Shown in pieces: positions 10,301 to 19,165 of a DNA stretch of 64,000 nt. The DNA is taken from positions 53,123,187 to 53,187,186 of the forward strand of contig NC_088301.1 in NCBI RefSeq assembly GCF_032854445.1, in the 5' to 3' direction. Numbering within the stretch: the stretch's first letter is position 1; each line of letters starts with the position of its first letter. The position numbers were made by a program, and so were the translations under genes. This stretch comes from Liolophura sinensis. Taxonomy: Eukaryota > Mollusca > Polyplacophora > Chitonida > Chitonidae. Under the pieces are notes generated by a model, which worked only from the letters and a program-made list of their open reading frames with translations, had not been told where the DNA came from and did no database searches.

Positions 10301-13180
10301 CACATTGATTACATATCTTTCTCTGATGTCATGATGCTTTCACCAGGAATGGGATGAAAAGCAACGTTGTCGGGAGAAGGGGTGGTGGGTCACCGGATGT
10401 GTTGGATCCGTCCGCACGCAGTCCACGACGACGGTCCGTTGAACGTTTTACATGGTCTATAGACCTTCCCGAACTGTCCATTAAGAACACGCTATGGGTA
10501 CCGGCAGATTTTCCTCTCATAAAAGTGTGAATTAGGACTCGCACGTCACAAGCCTTATGTTGTGTGACGCAAAACATGCTGCGTTCTGCGGTTTCTTCTA
10601 TGACGTACACTGAGAAAAAAAGGGGGCTATTCAGAACCTTTAAAGATTCTTCAGAGTGGATCATATACGGAACCTTTTTGAGTTTTTGAAGAACCTATCT
10701 AAAAGTTTCCTTGAAATACCCGCAACATATGGTTCATCAAGAAACCAATAAAGGTTCTTTGATGAACCTCTTGCAAAGAACTTTATAGGAATGGTTCTTC
10801 AAAGATCCTTTAAAAGTTCTTCCGTACACAGATTGGTAATGGTTCTTAAACGAATATTCTTTCGCTTAATGTACTATTCACAGTTATTTGTAGCATTTTA
10901 AATTATCACTTTAAATATAAAAAAATAGCACTTAAATGAACTACACCGTTTTAATATAAAAATATATGCCGCTCCACAGATACAATATTTGTTCCCTTTT
11001 AGAGAAATGCAAGGCTGTTTAAGTCACTGCAATTATCTGTTGCAGTCAGTTTTGTGGGTAGAGGAAACCGGAGGTTCTGGATAAATAATAGACTTTCCAT
11101 GTAAAACATTCTCCATGTGACACACGATTTTAAAGTGCTCCGCGAAATGAAGCGATGACAGTATTTTAGGAAGAAAAATTGTTCTAATATCATTTAAAGC
11201 TCTGAAACTATTTAAATGTTAAAACCTGCATTATACATGATTTAATATTTTACGAGCACAAATTTTTCTTGCGGAATTTTTGCTTTTTATTATGTACTTA
11301 ATTGCATACAGAAAATATTGGAAGCAGTACATGGCCACACACCAATATCAAACATTGTCCAGGATGTCTTCATTGAAGCAAATTTCACCATGACGAAGAC
11401 CCTTTAGCTACGACGAGGAACCTCTGAAAAACCTTTATAGAACCATACCTACAACAAAGAACCTTTGAAACACCCTTTTTTTTTAAAGCGTGTGTTATGT
11501 CTACCGATTATGACGTTGCGTTGTTGTCGCTGCAGTCGAATACCCAGGGTGACTGAACTGACGGATTTCTGTCGGTATCCCATTGAGCAGTCATAAGCAG
11601 TATTGTTGTAAACATGTCAATAGGATGTCCGGCTCATTGGTAACAAATGTTCAATCTTTCTGTGACGTCATAAGGTGACAGTTGTTTCTTTCTGGAATGG
11701 AATGAAAAGTAAAATTGTCGCGAGAAGGGGTTGTGGGTCATCGGATGTGTTGGATCCGTCCATAGGTAGCAGAATCGTCCTGACGGTAGTTACACCTAAT
11801 ATATGTAACAGGGTACATCACTCCAATGCCTGAGACAGAAGACTTAACTTTGTACAACTGGACATACATGTAAACACAACCAAACAACGTTCGTTCGAAA
11901 GTTGGTGACAGTAAGCTTCACACTGGTGTGTGAATCGCCAAACAAGCGCGTTTTAACTTGACTACACGAAGCCGGAAACCCGTAAGTTTGTAGGTAGTTT
12001 GTTTAGTGGGACAAACTAGGTATCAGGGAGAAGATCGTCAGGCAACAGTTCCAAAATGACGAAGCCAGATGGCTTGATTTCTCAGCGATGGAAGATGCTG
12101 GAGCCATCATATTTCTACCATCGATGAAGTGAAATGTTCTTTTAATAAAACAGTTTGAAATACCTTGAATGGTTACGGCAGTGACGCTGTTTTTCACTCC
12201 ATAAACGCAAATCAGGCAGTTCAATTTGTCCCCATCACTGTCAGGGCGATAAAAGCTTAGCTCTGATTGTTTGTAAGCAAATCAGCGACCAATCAGAGCG
12301 AAGCTGACGGATTACACGTGATGGAGGCAGGTTGGGCTGGCAGCTGTGCGTTTACGGAGTAAAAAACAGAGAATGCCACATAACTCCTGTAGACCGTAGC
12401 CAATCAAGGTATTTCAAAGCGTTTTATTAAAAGAACATTTCACTTGGTCGATGGTAGAAATATGGTGGCTTCAGCGGCTTTCATCACTGAGAAATCAAGC
12501 CAGAACTGTCTTTACCCTGTTACCGCATTTGTCCGACTAAACAAAAAACTTACAAAATTACGGGTTTCCCGCTTCTTGTAGCCAAGTGAAAGCACGTTTG
12601 TGGACTTATACACCAGTGTGAAGCTTAATGTGACAACTTTTGAACGAGCGTCGTTTGCTTGAGATTGGACTATTTTTGTGTCCAGTTACGTGAAGTTGGG
12701 TCTTCTGTCCTAGGCACTGAAATTATGTACCTTGTACATATATTTTTGGTATTAACAGTGGTCGAATGATCATGCCACCTATGATTCCATCTATAACGTT
12801 CCCCGAAGACGACTTGCTTTCCACGGTGCGCATATCTAGACTGTGGGAAAGATTATTTGTATCTTGCCATAGGTCGGTGCTTTACCCAATGCACTCCGGT
12901 TTCGTCCACCCATAAAACTGACTGCCATCGTATAAGCTGAAGTGAACAATTCTTGACTACTGAAACAATTATATCATTCAACAAACAAATAAAAAGCAGC
13001 CATTTTTATTCACAGGGAGATTCAGGTGGACCGTTGATGTGTCGCAAAGGAGGACGTTACTTTGTTGCCGGTGTGACGTCATGGGGGCACGGGTCTTGCC
13101 AAATTCGTGGGTATCCGAATGTCTACACGAGGACCAGCGATTACACAGACTGGATCATCAAAACGATCGAATCTAATTAA
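744..13180 (+). CDS. Secreted chitin-binding / mucin-linker / S1 serine protease, six exons, complete
   Basis: Exons 744-1359, 5163-5340, 5728-5824, 6859-7033, 8879-9015 and 13016-13180 join in phase to a 455-residue protein ending in TAA. Residues 1-36 hold a signal peptide (an alternative start at Met16, nt 789, gives a more classical one). Residues about 41-104 form a chitin-binding type-2 module: Cys63, 69, 80, 93 and 104 have peritrophin spacing. Residues 129-190 are PTHAPT octapeptide repeats, probably an O-glycosylated linker. The S1 domain begins at IVGG (216). The triad is His262 (LTAAHC), Asp313 (NDIALV) and Ser404 (GDSGGP). The canonical disulfide cysteines are present, including a propeptide Cys208 likely to pair with the Cys of PICLP. 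P1 of the activation site is Phe215 rather than Arg/Lys. The S1-pocket positions equivalent to 189, 190 and 226 read Gly, Ala and Asn, so trypsin specificity is unlikely. A role in cuticle, gut or immune proteolysis on a chitin surface is inference. Confidence 0.93.
1126..1313 (+). repeat. In-frame 24-bp coding minisatellite (PTHAPT octapeptide repeats)
   Basis: About eight units encode PTHAPT followed by two variable residues (QW, YW, PR, RW, SK), decaying at the 3' end to KHASTLK, TYAPTPK and TYSPP. Because 24 is a multiple of three, copy-number changes keep the frame. Thr/Pro-rich linkers of this kind commonly carry O-glycans and space a binding domain from a catalytic domain. Confidence 0.85.
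1360..5162 (+). other. Intron 1 of the protease gene
   Basis: A 3.8-kb AT-rich intron. Apart from a short exon-like segment at 2374-2427 and a short repeat-like stretch at 4370-4420 that resembles 36005-36055, I see no gene or clear mobile element in it. Confidence 0.6.
2374..2427 (+). other. Possible cryptic or poison exon in intron 1
   Basis: The 54-nt segment is bounded by a strong acceptor (pyrimidine-rich TCCCTCCTGTTTGCAG) and a strong donor (CTT|GTAAGT). Entered from exon 1 in phase 1 it is open, but its last base joins to GA of exon 2 and makes TGA. Inclusion would therefore truncate the protein before the protease domain. In another frame it reads a Cys-rich peptide that fits no neighbour. 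There is no transcript support. Confidence 0.2.
5163..5340 (+). CDS. Protease gene exon 2: propeptide, IVGG, catalytic His
   Basis: Enters in phase 1 and leaves in phase 2 inside the Ser codon after AAHCV. It encodes the propeptide Cys, the activation site PF|IVGG, the EWPWQLSI strand, CGGALI and LTAAHC, which is the usual S1 order. The acceptor is CGTTGTCCACAG and the donor CAG|GTAACC. Confidence 0.92.
5728..5824 (+). CDS. Protease gene exon 3
   Basis: 97 nt, phase 2 to phase 0, acceptor ATCTTGCAG and donor CAA|GTAAGT. It encodes the segment between the catalytic His and the next conserved block, including the [10 protein letters not shown] strand. Phase agreement with both neighbours supports it. 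Confidence 0.88.
6179..6360 (-). mobile_element. tRNA-derived SINE, family A, inverted copy
   Basis: Read on the minus strand: a B-box-like GAGTTCAAGACC, then the conserved body (CGGGCTCTGCCCGG, CCACCATAATGCTGGCC) and the tail GAATATTCTTGAGTACGGCG. The tRNA-like head at the right end is diverged. The same family recurs at least ten times in this window. It resembles SINEs known from molluscs; I do not assign a database name. Confidence 0.8.
6425..6680 (+). repeat. 50-bp tandem repeat, about five copies
   Basis: Units containing GCCATCGGGTCACAT and GTGAAGCAGAGATG start near 6443, 6493, 6543, 6592 and 6642, increasingly diverged to the right. It sits about 180 bp upstream of exon 4. Confidence 0.8.
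6859..7033 (+). CDS. Protease gene exon 4: catalytic Asp
   Basis: Phase 0 to phase 1; acceptor TTTGGTTCTCAG, donor GAG|GTAAAG. It encodes HPEYEE, the catalytic NDIALVKFS, the PICLP cysteine that pairs with the propeptide, and [12 protein letters not shown]. All are hallmark S1 blocks in correct order. Confidence 0.93.
7034..8878 (+). other. Intron 4 of the protease gene
   Basis: 1.8 kb with no gene. A 41-bp direct tandem duplication (AGTGCCAT...TCTTCTCGGTTT) lies at 8655-8736. Otherwise I see nothing notable. Confidence 0.6.
8655..8736 (+). repeat. 41-bp tandem duplication
   Basis: Two adjacent copies beginning AGTGCCAT at 8655 and 8696, each ending AAAGTTCATCTTCTCGGTTT, with few differences. 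A local slippage-type duplication. Confidence 0.8.
8879..9015 (+). CDS. Protease gene exon 5
   Basis: 137 nt, phase 1 to phase 0; acceptor GATTAACTTACCAG, donor TTG|GTGAGA. It encodes [16 protein letters not shown] and the [12 protein letters not shown] block that precedes the catalytic GDSGGP. Positions equivalent to chymotrypsin 189/190 fall in this exon and read Gly-Ala, with an Asp one residue earlier. Confidence 0.92.
9741..9835 (+). mobile_element. tRNA-like SINE head, family B
   Basis: GGGGCGTGGTCCATACAG, TTAGAGGCGCTCGCC and a B-box-like GGGTTCATACCCGG, followed by CCATGGACAGGGAATTT. A second, more diverged copy with the same CCATGGACAGGGAATTT string lies at 20331-20402. Cloverleaf folding of a functional tRNA was not evident, so I call a SINE and not a tRNA gene. 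Confidence 0.6.
9913..10047. mobile_element. Short TIR element (MITE-like)
   Basis: GGGGCCGGTTTCATGAAGC at the left end is matched, inverted, by GCTTCATGAAATCGGCTCC at the right end (about 15 of 19). The interior shows inverted TTAGCTAAG-type strings. Too small to code for a transposase. Confidence 0.6.
10245..10425 (+). repeat. Direct repeat, copy 1
   Basis: Shares long similarity with 11580-11770, including CAGTATTGTTG, GGAATGG.ATGAAAAG and CGGATGTGTTGGATCCGTCC. The copies are about 1.34 kb apart and flank the element at 10606-11500. Confidence 0.75.
10606..11500. mobile_element. Probable nonautonomous DNA element with repeated GGTTCTT motifs
   Basis: The left edge (CACTGAGAAAAAAAGGGG) and right edge (ACCCTTTTTTTTTAAAGCGTG) are imperfectly inverted. 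The inner flanks carry multiple GAACCTTT / AAAGGTTCTTTGATGAACC motifs in both orientations. No transposase reading frame is visible. Boundaries are approximate. Confidence 0.45.
11580..11770 (+). repeat. Direct repeat, copy 2
   Basis: Partner of 10245-10425 in the same orientation and about equally decayed. Its last 80 bp match the first copy best. Confidence 0.75.
11788..12764. repeat. Large foldback: ~480-bp inverted repeat with 20-nt loop
   Basis: The left arm (11788-12269) and right arm (12290-12764) are reverse complements with scattered differences. Matching landmarks include GACAGAAGAC, CTTCACACTGGTGT, GGAAACCCGTAA, GAAATCAAGCCA, GTGAAATGTTCTTTTAATAAAAC and, at the apex, GCTCTGATTG/CAATCAGAGC around a 20-nt loop. 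Transcribed as part of the protease intron, it would fold into a long, imperfect double-stranded hairpin. It could be a foldback transposon or an inverted duplication. Confidence 0.85.
12888..12990 (+). mobile_element. Decayed SINE family A tail next to the last exon
   Basis: CCGGTTTCGTCCACCCATAA, CTGCCATCGTATAAG and AAGTGAACAATTCTTGA correspond to the conserved SINE tail with many changes. It ends about 25 bp before the exon 6 acceptor, so part of the intron 3' end appears SINE-derived. Confidence 0.5.
13016..13180 (+). CDS. Protease gene exon 6: catalytic Ser and C-terminus
   Basis: Phase 0 entry after TTTTTATTCACAG. It encodes [19 protein letters not shown] and [14 protein letters not shown] and ends ESN-TAA, the normal C-terminal helix of S1 proteases. 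The residue equivalent to 226 is Asn instead of the Gly usual in trypsins. Confidence 0.94.
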   Translation, partial: GDSGGPLMCRKGGRYFVAGVTSWGHGSCQIRGYPNVYTRTSDYTDWIIKTIESN

Positions 13181-13262
13181 CTTGGGACAGACATTTATAC
13201 TGCGCGTGTGTTCGTTTTGTACATTTATTTAAGATCACAATTTATTTTTGTAAAGTATTTAT

Positions 13263-13268
13263 AATAAA
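13263..13268 (+). terminator. Polyadenylation signal of the protease gene
   Basis: AATAAA lies 83 bp after the TAA at 13178-13180, with T-rich sequence following. A short 3' UTR is implied. Confidence 0.6.
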
Positions 13269-13716
13269 AATCAGTGAGAACGTGAAACAGACAATGTATT
13301 TTTGTTGTAATATAACCTACCCCACGCCACCGGTTTCAGCGGCCCTGTATAGCTGTAATACATGTAGTTCATTCTTGGAATTATATAACGTTCGTTTGCG
13401 AAACTTTATGTTCATATAATGCAAAGATCTTAAATGAAGACAATGTTTATTTAGCATTCTGTACATTTACATCCCAATGAGAAGCCTTCATCATTTAATT
13501 CCGCTGAGGTGATGAGGCCATCTTCGTGTTTTTGTAGGCATAACACTTAATCTGTGCACACTGCATGTCATTTACCTCCCGTGTAATAAATCATTTTAGT
13601 TTATATGTATAGTTTTCAATTGTGTTCTCTGAAAAATATATCCTCCATCACGTTCCGGGTATGTTACAACGGAACTTTTTATTCCTTCAGTGCCATTGTC
13701 TTCTAGCTCTGCTGAG

Positions 13717-13868
13717 CAGTGGTACCTCCTTACAGATCCAGTGCCCGTATAAACTAGACACGAGCAAACGGAGAGGAGGCCAGCACGAGCTGAACTTGAA
13801 CTCAAAGCAACTGCATCATTATCCCACGCTGACACGCTATTTCCACTAGGCCACTGAGAGCACCCCAT
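13717..13868 (-). mobile_element. SINE family A head and body, inverted
   Basis: The minus strand shows an A-box-like TGGCCTAGTGG, a B-box-like GAGTTCAAGTTC and the body string GCTGGCCTCCTCTCCG. The tail is missing, so this is a 3'-truncated or rearranged copy. Confidence 0.6.
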
Positions 13869-14349
13869 GACATTTAGAATTTCCATCTTGTTTTGTATAT
13901 ATATTTCGCCTCTGAACAGCCAATTTTGGACAGCCACTTCCTCAAGAGCTATAGAGTCATGGCAGAACAGGACACACCAAGCAAACGTGATTTATTTTAG
14001 TATATATACCGTTTGTGCCTACGTGGGTGGAGAAAGGCGTTAATTGAAAACACGTGCATATACAGTCAATGCTGTCTTTTACATCCTGTAAACACTGATG
14101 CAATGTTTATTGTGGAACAACCATGGTAAAACAAAAATCCAACTAAATATATCTGATCTGGGATATCGTGTTGGCCAAGCGTTGCAAGATGCAATGTTTC
14201 TAAGCGTATATTCTGTTTTTGGGCGAAAATAATGGTATTTACTTTCAAAGTATATTGAAGAAAGATATTTTAATATTGAATACAAACATATAATCATTTC
14301 CAGATTTGTTGTCTCATATTTCTTATTCAGTGACGATTATACACACCTC

Positions 14350-14441
14350 CCTCCCTGCACCATAAAGCTGGCCGCCGTCATATAAGTGAAATATCCTTGA
14401 ATACGTCGTTAAACACAAATCACAAATAAATAAATAAATGA
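14350..14441 (+). mobile_element. SINE family A tail
   Basis: CATAAAGCTGGCCGCCGTC, ATATAAGTGAAATATCCTTG and a (AAATA)n end. 5'-truncated, as is common for retroposed SINEs. Confidence 0.65.
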
Positions 14442-16257
14442 TTATACAAGCAGATGTCTCAGAAAATTAAGCATCTAGTTAATTATAAGAAGCTATTGTA
14501 ACAATAAAGCGTACCATTTTCGATTTCGCCATGCATGTTTTGAGGAATTCTATATTACTTATAGTATTAGAGACATTGGGCTGGGGGGTGTTATTTTCCT
14601 GAAGAAAAAATCGGCCTCATCTTGTCCTGTTCCTTTAAATGCATGTATTCTGTAATTACATAGCATCCTGAGATTGGTTACGTCTACAATATTTTTTTTA
14701 TTTTAAAAATGTGAATAATATTTTATTTGAATGATGAATTATTTATAAACATTGATGTAAAATAATTAAATTTAAATTACCGTTTATAGTCAATTATTTA
14801 TAAACATGAAAACAAAAAATCGAGAAAAATATTTTCATTGAAGCACTTGTGTTGAACGTATATTTTGTCATATTAAACAAAGATTGTTTGAATACTGCAA
14901 CGTTGGCGAAAAATCGAACCCTTTTATATAATGCGTAATGCGTTGTTGAAATGTGCGGGCATGCTTAGTTCACTGTGAAAAAGATTAACACTATATTGTA
15001 TTTCGTTTTTCCCCTGATCTCGTGCAGTCTTATGGTTTCTTTGTACCAATTGCCATGAAAATATCCCAGACAATTTGAAATATGGTTGTAAAAATATGCT
15101 GCATTTGCTCGCGATTTTGTTGTTTCTACATGCATGATTTCCACGCCGTTTATTGTCTCGAAAGTGGAAGGCATTCCAGGGCCATTCAGCTGGACATGGC
15201 TTCTTTTAGTACATGTGGACTGTAACCACTTTCCGATGCGTAAATACTATACGTAACGGTGTTGCTGGAGCCGAGCACCCTTCCTTTAATTTGTTCAACC
15301 ACCTCGTGTAAAACAGCGCACCCTGAGATAGTGTGGTTTGTTGAGATATTCCGGTTGTTGAGTACACCGGAAGTGAATGGTTAAATGTACAGGAATCCGT
15401 AAAGGAAGAATTATATAGATCATATACCTTGAATGAAACGAAGTACGGTATGTTAATACCGGGAAGGGAGTCATTCTATCTAAATCAGCTAAATCGTTTA
15501 CTACCTGACCCACGTTAGTAAAACGATACCGTCACGAATAGTCGTTTTTTGCCCCCAAAATATATCAATGTAAGACAGCACTCCAGACAAAACACCTTTT
15601 TTGTTTTAGAACGAAAGGTAATAGGCCCTATAGGACCAATAACCGATTCTTTTCTATTACTTAAGGATCTATCTATGTGCCTTGCTTAGAGTTAGACGTA
15701 AACACCAAACTACTGAAATATTCTTCTGCACGACTTATTAAACACCAATGAAATAAATTTTAAAAGGGAAATAATTTAACTCAGCTCAGTTGCACGATAT
15801 ATGTCTAAATGATGTGTTTATGTTTCGCGCGGTTTTACTTTTTCCATTGATGCGCATGTGCCATGAGTGTGCAGCCATCTGCTGGAAGTGGAAAGTGGAG
15901 GTTCTATCTTTGGTCAGTATTTGTCATTGTATTCTTTCCAAAGCGTTGACTTGCTGTACCCATCACAACGTATTTAAATAACTACAGTATCTGATGTAAA
16001 ACGGATGTACGTCAATACTCATTATGAATTGGGTAGCATCCGCTGTCACAACAAGTGTACAACAACAACGGCTTGTCGACTAATATTTACAGAAACCTGA
16101 TAAGTGCATGCTAGTTGGTCTGCGACGTAAATGTGTAATACGGAAGTCATCCCCCTTTCGCTAGTTTAGTTAAACTAAGCAATTTAATAGTATGTGATAC
16201 ATGGAATTTATCCCGTATGTGGCTTCCTTATTACTTTCGTTTTGTTATGCTCTAGGA

Positions 16258-16376
16258 CGAGTACACTGAAGGTTGGTTAAGAAATATCCGTATACGCCAT
16301 GTTCATGGCTGCTCAACCACAGCAACCTTGAACACGGCGTATCCGACTATTTCTCAACCAACAGTCAGTGTACTCG
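16258..16376. repeat. 119-nt hairpin: 47-bp arms, 25-nt loop
   Basis: The left arm (16258-16304, beginning CGAGTACACTGA) pairs with the right arm (16330-16376, ending TCAGTGTACTCG) at about 40 of 47 positions. The size and stem quality resemble an invertebrate microRNA precursor, but a foldback transposon remnant is at least as likely. Confidence 0.75.
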
Positions 16377-16920
16377 AACAAGTTTTGCTCACACTCTGAG
16401 TTATGCATTAGCATGTATATACTCACATTCCAAAGAGACGTTTCGGTGTTTGAATTTCTGGTCAGTTCGGTTTCATCACCTTGTTTAGCTGCTTCATGTT
16501 CAGTCATGGTGCAGCAACGTACAATAATTATGTTGCCCATGTTGTCAGGTTACACAAATACACGAACCAAAACGCAAATTTAGTGAATCAAGTGCAAAAC
16601 AGCTGTGAGACCAAAGTCTATTATTCCTCTTCAATATTCACTTAAAAACATTATTGTCAGATGTTTTACAGTAACCATTACAACTAGAATTTCAGATGCC
16701 ATCTCAAATCAAAGCTCTGCAGAATGCTGGCCATCATAAAAATAACTGACTAAACTTGGTAGGGGCAAAGGGAAGACAACCGAAAGCATTGTTACAGAAC
16801 TAGAGGCAAGTATATTGACTCCTTCCTAGGATTTTCCAATCCATTATAAATTTATTTATATAGAAAAGAACATTTTGCTGTGTTTGTGGCAGAAAAAAAG
16901 AATTTGTGACATTATAAAAG

Positions 16921-17091
16921 GTATGATTTGATCGGTGTTTTACGCCGTACGCAAGAATATTTCACGTATACGACAGCGGCCAGAATTATGGTGAGCGGAA
17001 ACTGGGCAGAGCGCGGGGGAAACTCATGACCATCTGCAGGTTGCTGACAGACCTTCTCACTTTCGGTGGGAGCATGAGCTGGACTTGAACA
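16921..17091 (-). mobile_element. SINE family A, inverted copy
   Basis: The minus strand carries the body and tail, with CGTGAAATATTCTTGCG and ACGGCGTAAAAC. It stops at the B-box region (GTTCAAGTCCAGC), so most of the tRNA head is missing. Confidence 0.75.
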
Positions 17092-17194
17092 AGACTATAT
17101 ATGATAAATGATAATTGCACTGGAATGATTTTGGCAGTTGTTTGTTTTGCCAGATTGTTACATTTTTCCATTGTTGTTCCTTTTTACCTTACAG

Positions 17195-17269
17195 GACATC
17201 CCAGATGAAGATGAAGACAGACACTTGGTGACACTGAAATATGCTCCTCCCCTAATAAGGTTATTCTAG
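17195..17269 (+). CDS. Orphan exon-like segment, acidic peptide, unidentified
   Basis: A strong acceptor (TTCCTTTTTACCTTACAG) is followed by 24 open codons reading DIPDEDEDRHLV, then TLKYAPPLIRLF, and a TAG at 17267-17269. The acidic, repeat-free content looks coding, and it could be the terminal exon of a small gene. I found no compatible upstream exon: a possible ATG segment near 15862-15918 (MSVQPSAGSG) ends in the wrong phase. A decayed pseudogene exon is an alternative. Confidence 0.3.
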   Translation, partial: DIPDEDEDRHLVTLKYAPPLIRLF

Positions 17270-18334
17270 ACCAATGGAAAATTGACCTGTGTATTTGTTG
17301 TTTGTGATGGAGTTAGCGTAATGTGCAACGAAGCATCATAAATTTGCTTCTTTTGGAGTATTATATATTCGATCTGAAATAGTTCATAAAATTTATAACT
17401 TCTTTAAACTTTCAATCATAGTTCAAGTAAGAGTCTGATATTTTCTGTAAGACAAAAATTTGAGCTATTGAACATGGAAAAAAACTACTTGTCAAATTTC
17501 TCCGCTATAGCCTTTTTTAATTTATTGGCTTTTATTGCTAAAGAGTGCTACATGTTTATTGTACTTACCAGACAGGTTAAGCTATAGTGCCCTGCCTCTA
17601 GTCCTCTGCTGGTATGTTGATTAAGCCATCAAAGATTTATGTATATTGAGAAAAGACGATGGGATGGTTACATGTGCAAAGGTGTTCGAAAATACACTTA
17701 TGTTGATTTAGCCTGAGTGGAAATTGAATAAATATGTTCAGATTTCTGTGATTTGTATTTATGCAGCATTTTTGTTTTTGAAATTCTGTGGCTTTTTTTT
17801 AGATCTGCTTCATACAGACATGGGAATATTTTTGGACTACTGATACTGATTTTAGTATTTAGAATTTTCAAAGGATTGACTAACTATTTTCAGTTCATTG
17901 GATATGAACAGAAAAAGAAAATGCTATGCAAAGTGTATGAATCTGTGACTGGCTGGGTAAAAGAAAAGATCACACAAATTCATTGTTTCATACAAATTTC
18001 CCGCCTGTTGGTTGCTTATTAAATAAATGTTTCGTTTGATTTGATTCCTGTGAGAAAGTTAGCCACTGTCTTGGCAAAGGTCTGTGGTTTACACCAGGCA
18101 CTTTGGGTTCCACTGCCTATTAAAGTGACCACCAAGTGAAAAAAAGCTTCAGTTTGGTGTTCCAACAACAGTCAAGTATATAAATGATCTGGCTGTTATG
18201 CGGTGAAGAATGTTGAACGGATTGTCTTATTTTATATCAACATTTATTTCAGCAGTGTTTGTTTTGGCATTGAAGAGCTGAATCTCATGAATGCATATCC
18301 TATTAGCAAACTCTCGATTTGATTCATTAACATC

Positions 18335-18652
18335 AAGCATGTTGTAAACATCTTGTTTACATTATACCAAAATAATCACTTCCTTGTGTTTAAAATCTTT
18401 TACAGACTATAAACAGATGGAAGTGTTTAAGATATAAACACTTCAGGGTGTTTAATTATTCTAAATACTATGATTAAAGTTAAACGTTATGTTAATTAAC
18501 TAAACATTCCCATGCATTCACTCACGAAAACTTTAAGTTTAAAAGAATGAACACCATGTCAATAAATTAAACACATAATTATACATACTGAAATGGTTAA
18601 AATCTGTTAGTTATCTGTTTATTTCGTAAACACTTGGTTTACAGTGTACATG
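18335..18652. mobile_element. Possible TIR element
   Basis: TGTAAACATCTTGTTTACA at the left and TAAACACTTGGTTTACAGTG at the right are imperfect inverted partners. The interior is rich in AAACAC/GTGTTTA strings and noncoding. Boundaries are approximate. Confidence 0.4.
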
Positions 18653-18859
18653 TATAGCGTACATGTTGAACTGTGAACAAATATATATTTCAAATAGCGG
18701 TCCGAACGTTGAATTTCCTATAGGACCCTATATTGACACAGGCATGGTGACGCTGCATTAGGATTGTTGTATTATTTTTAATTTGACCTTGTAATATAAG
18801 AAACAGCAATTTTAAAGTGATTTGAAATTTTGACTGAAGTCTAAGATGGCTTTGTGATC

Positions 18860-19165
18860 TCAGGGCCAGGGATCAAAGTCGGGCTGGGTCATAAGAAAGA
18901 TTTTTAAATGGTATATTTCATTGTTGCTGCCTCGTTTGGCTCCTAGCACTGACAGGTTAGAGCAAGGGAACAGGGCTGGTATGTTGGCCGTGTGTCAGTA
19001 TATATGTAATTTGACTGGGTGGGGTGTCAGGCATGTATGATACTTCAGTGGCTGCAGCGCTTAATTTGGCGCCATGGACTAACCCTACCCCAAGAAGACA
19101 TGTGCAATATATGTACGCACATGTGCACTTAACGACTCCTCGTCGTCATTTATATGACTGAAAAA
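18860..19165 (+). mobile_element. Dispersed repeat family C, copy 1
   Basis: GCTGGGTCATA, GGTTAGAGCAAGG, GTGTCAGTATA and CGACTCCTCGTCGTCATTTATATG are shared, in order, with 62700-63030. It has the look of a tRNA-related SINE with an internal promoter-like start, but the family was not named. Confidence 0.65.

Larger units (their letters stand above)
9016..13015 (+). other. Intron 5 of the protease gene, repeat-rich
   Basis: 4.0 kb packed with repeats: a tRNA-like SINE head (9741-9835), a small TIR element (9913-10047), a direct duplication (10245-10425 and 11580-11770) enclosing a TIR-like element (10606-11500), a large foldback (11788-12764) and a decayed SINE tail (12888-12990) just before the last exon. 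Confidence 0.75.

Noticed and set aside
13596-13937. 113-codon minus-strand open frame.
   Set aside because: It runs through an inverted SINE head and body and is not an independent gene.
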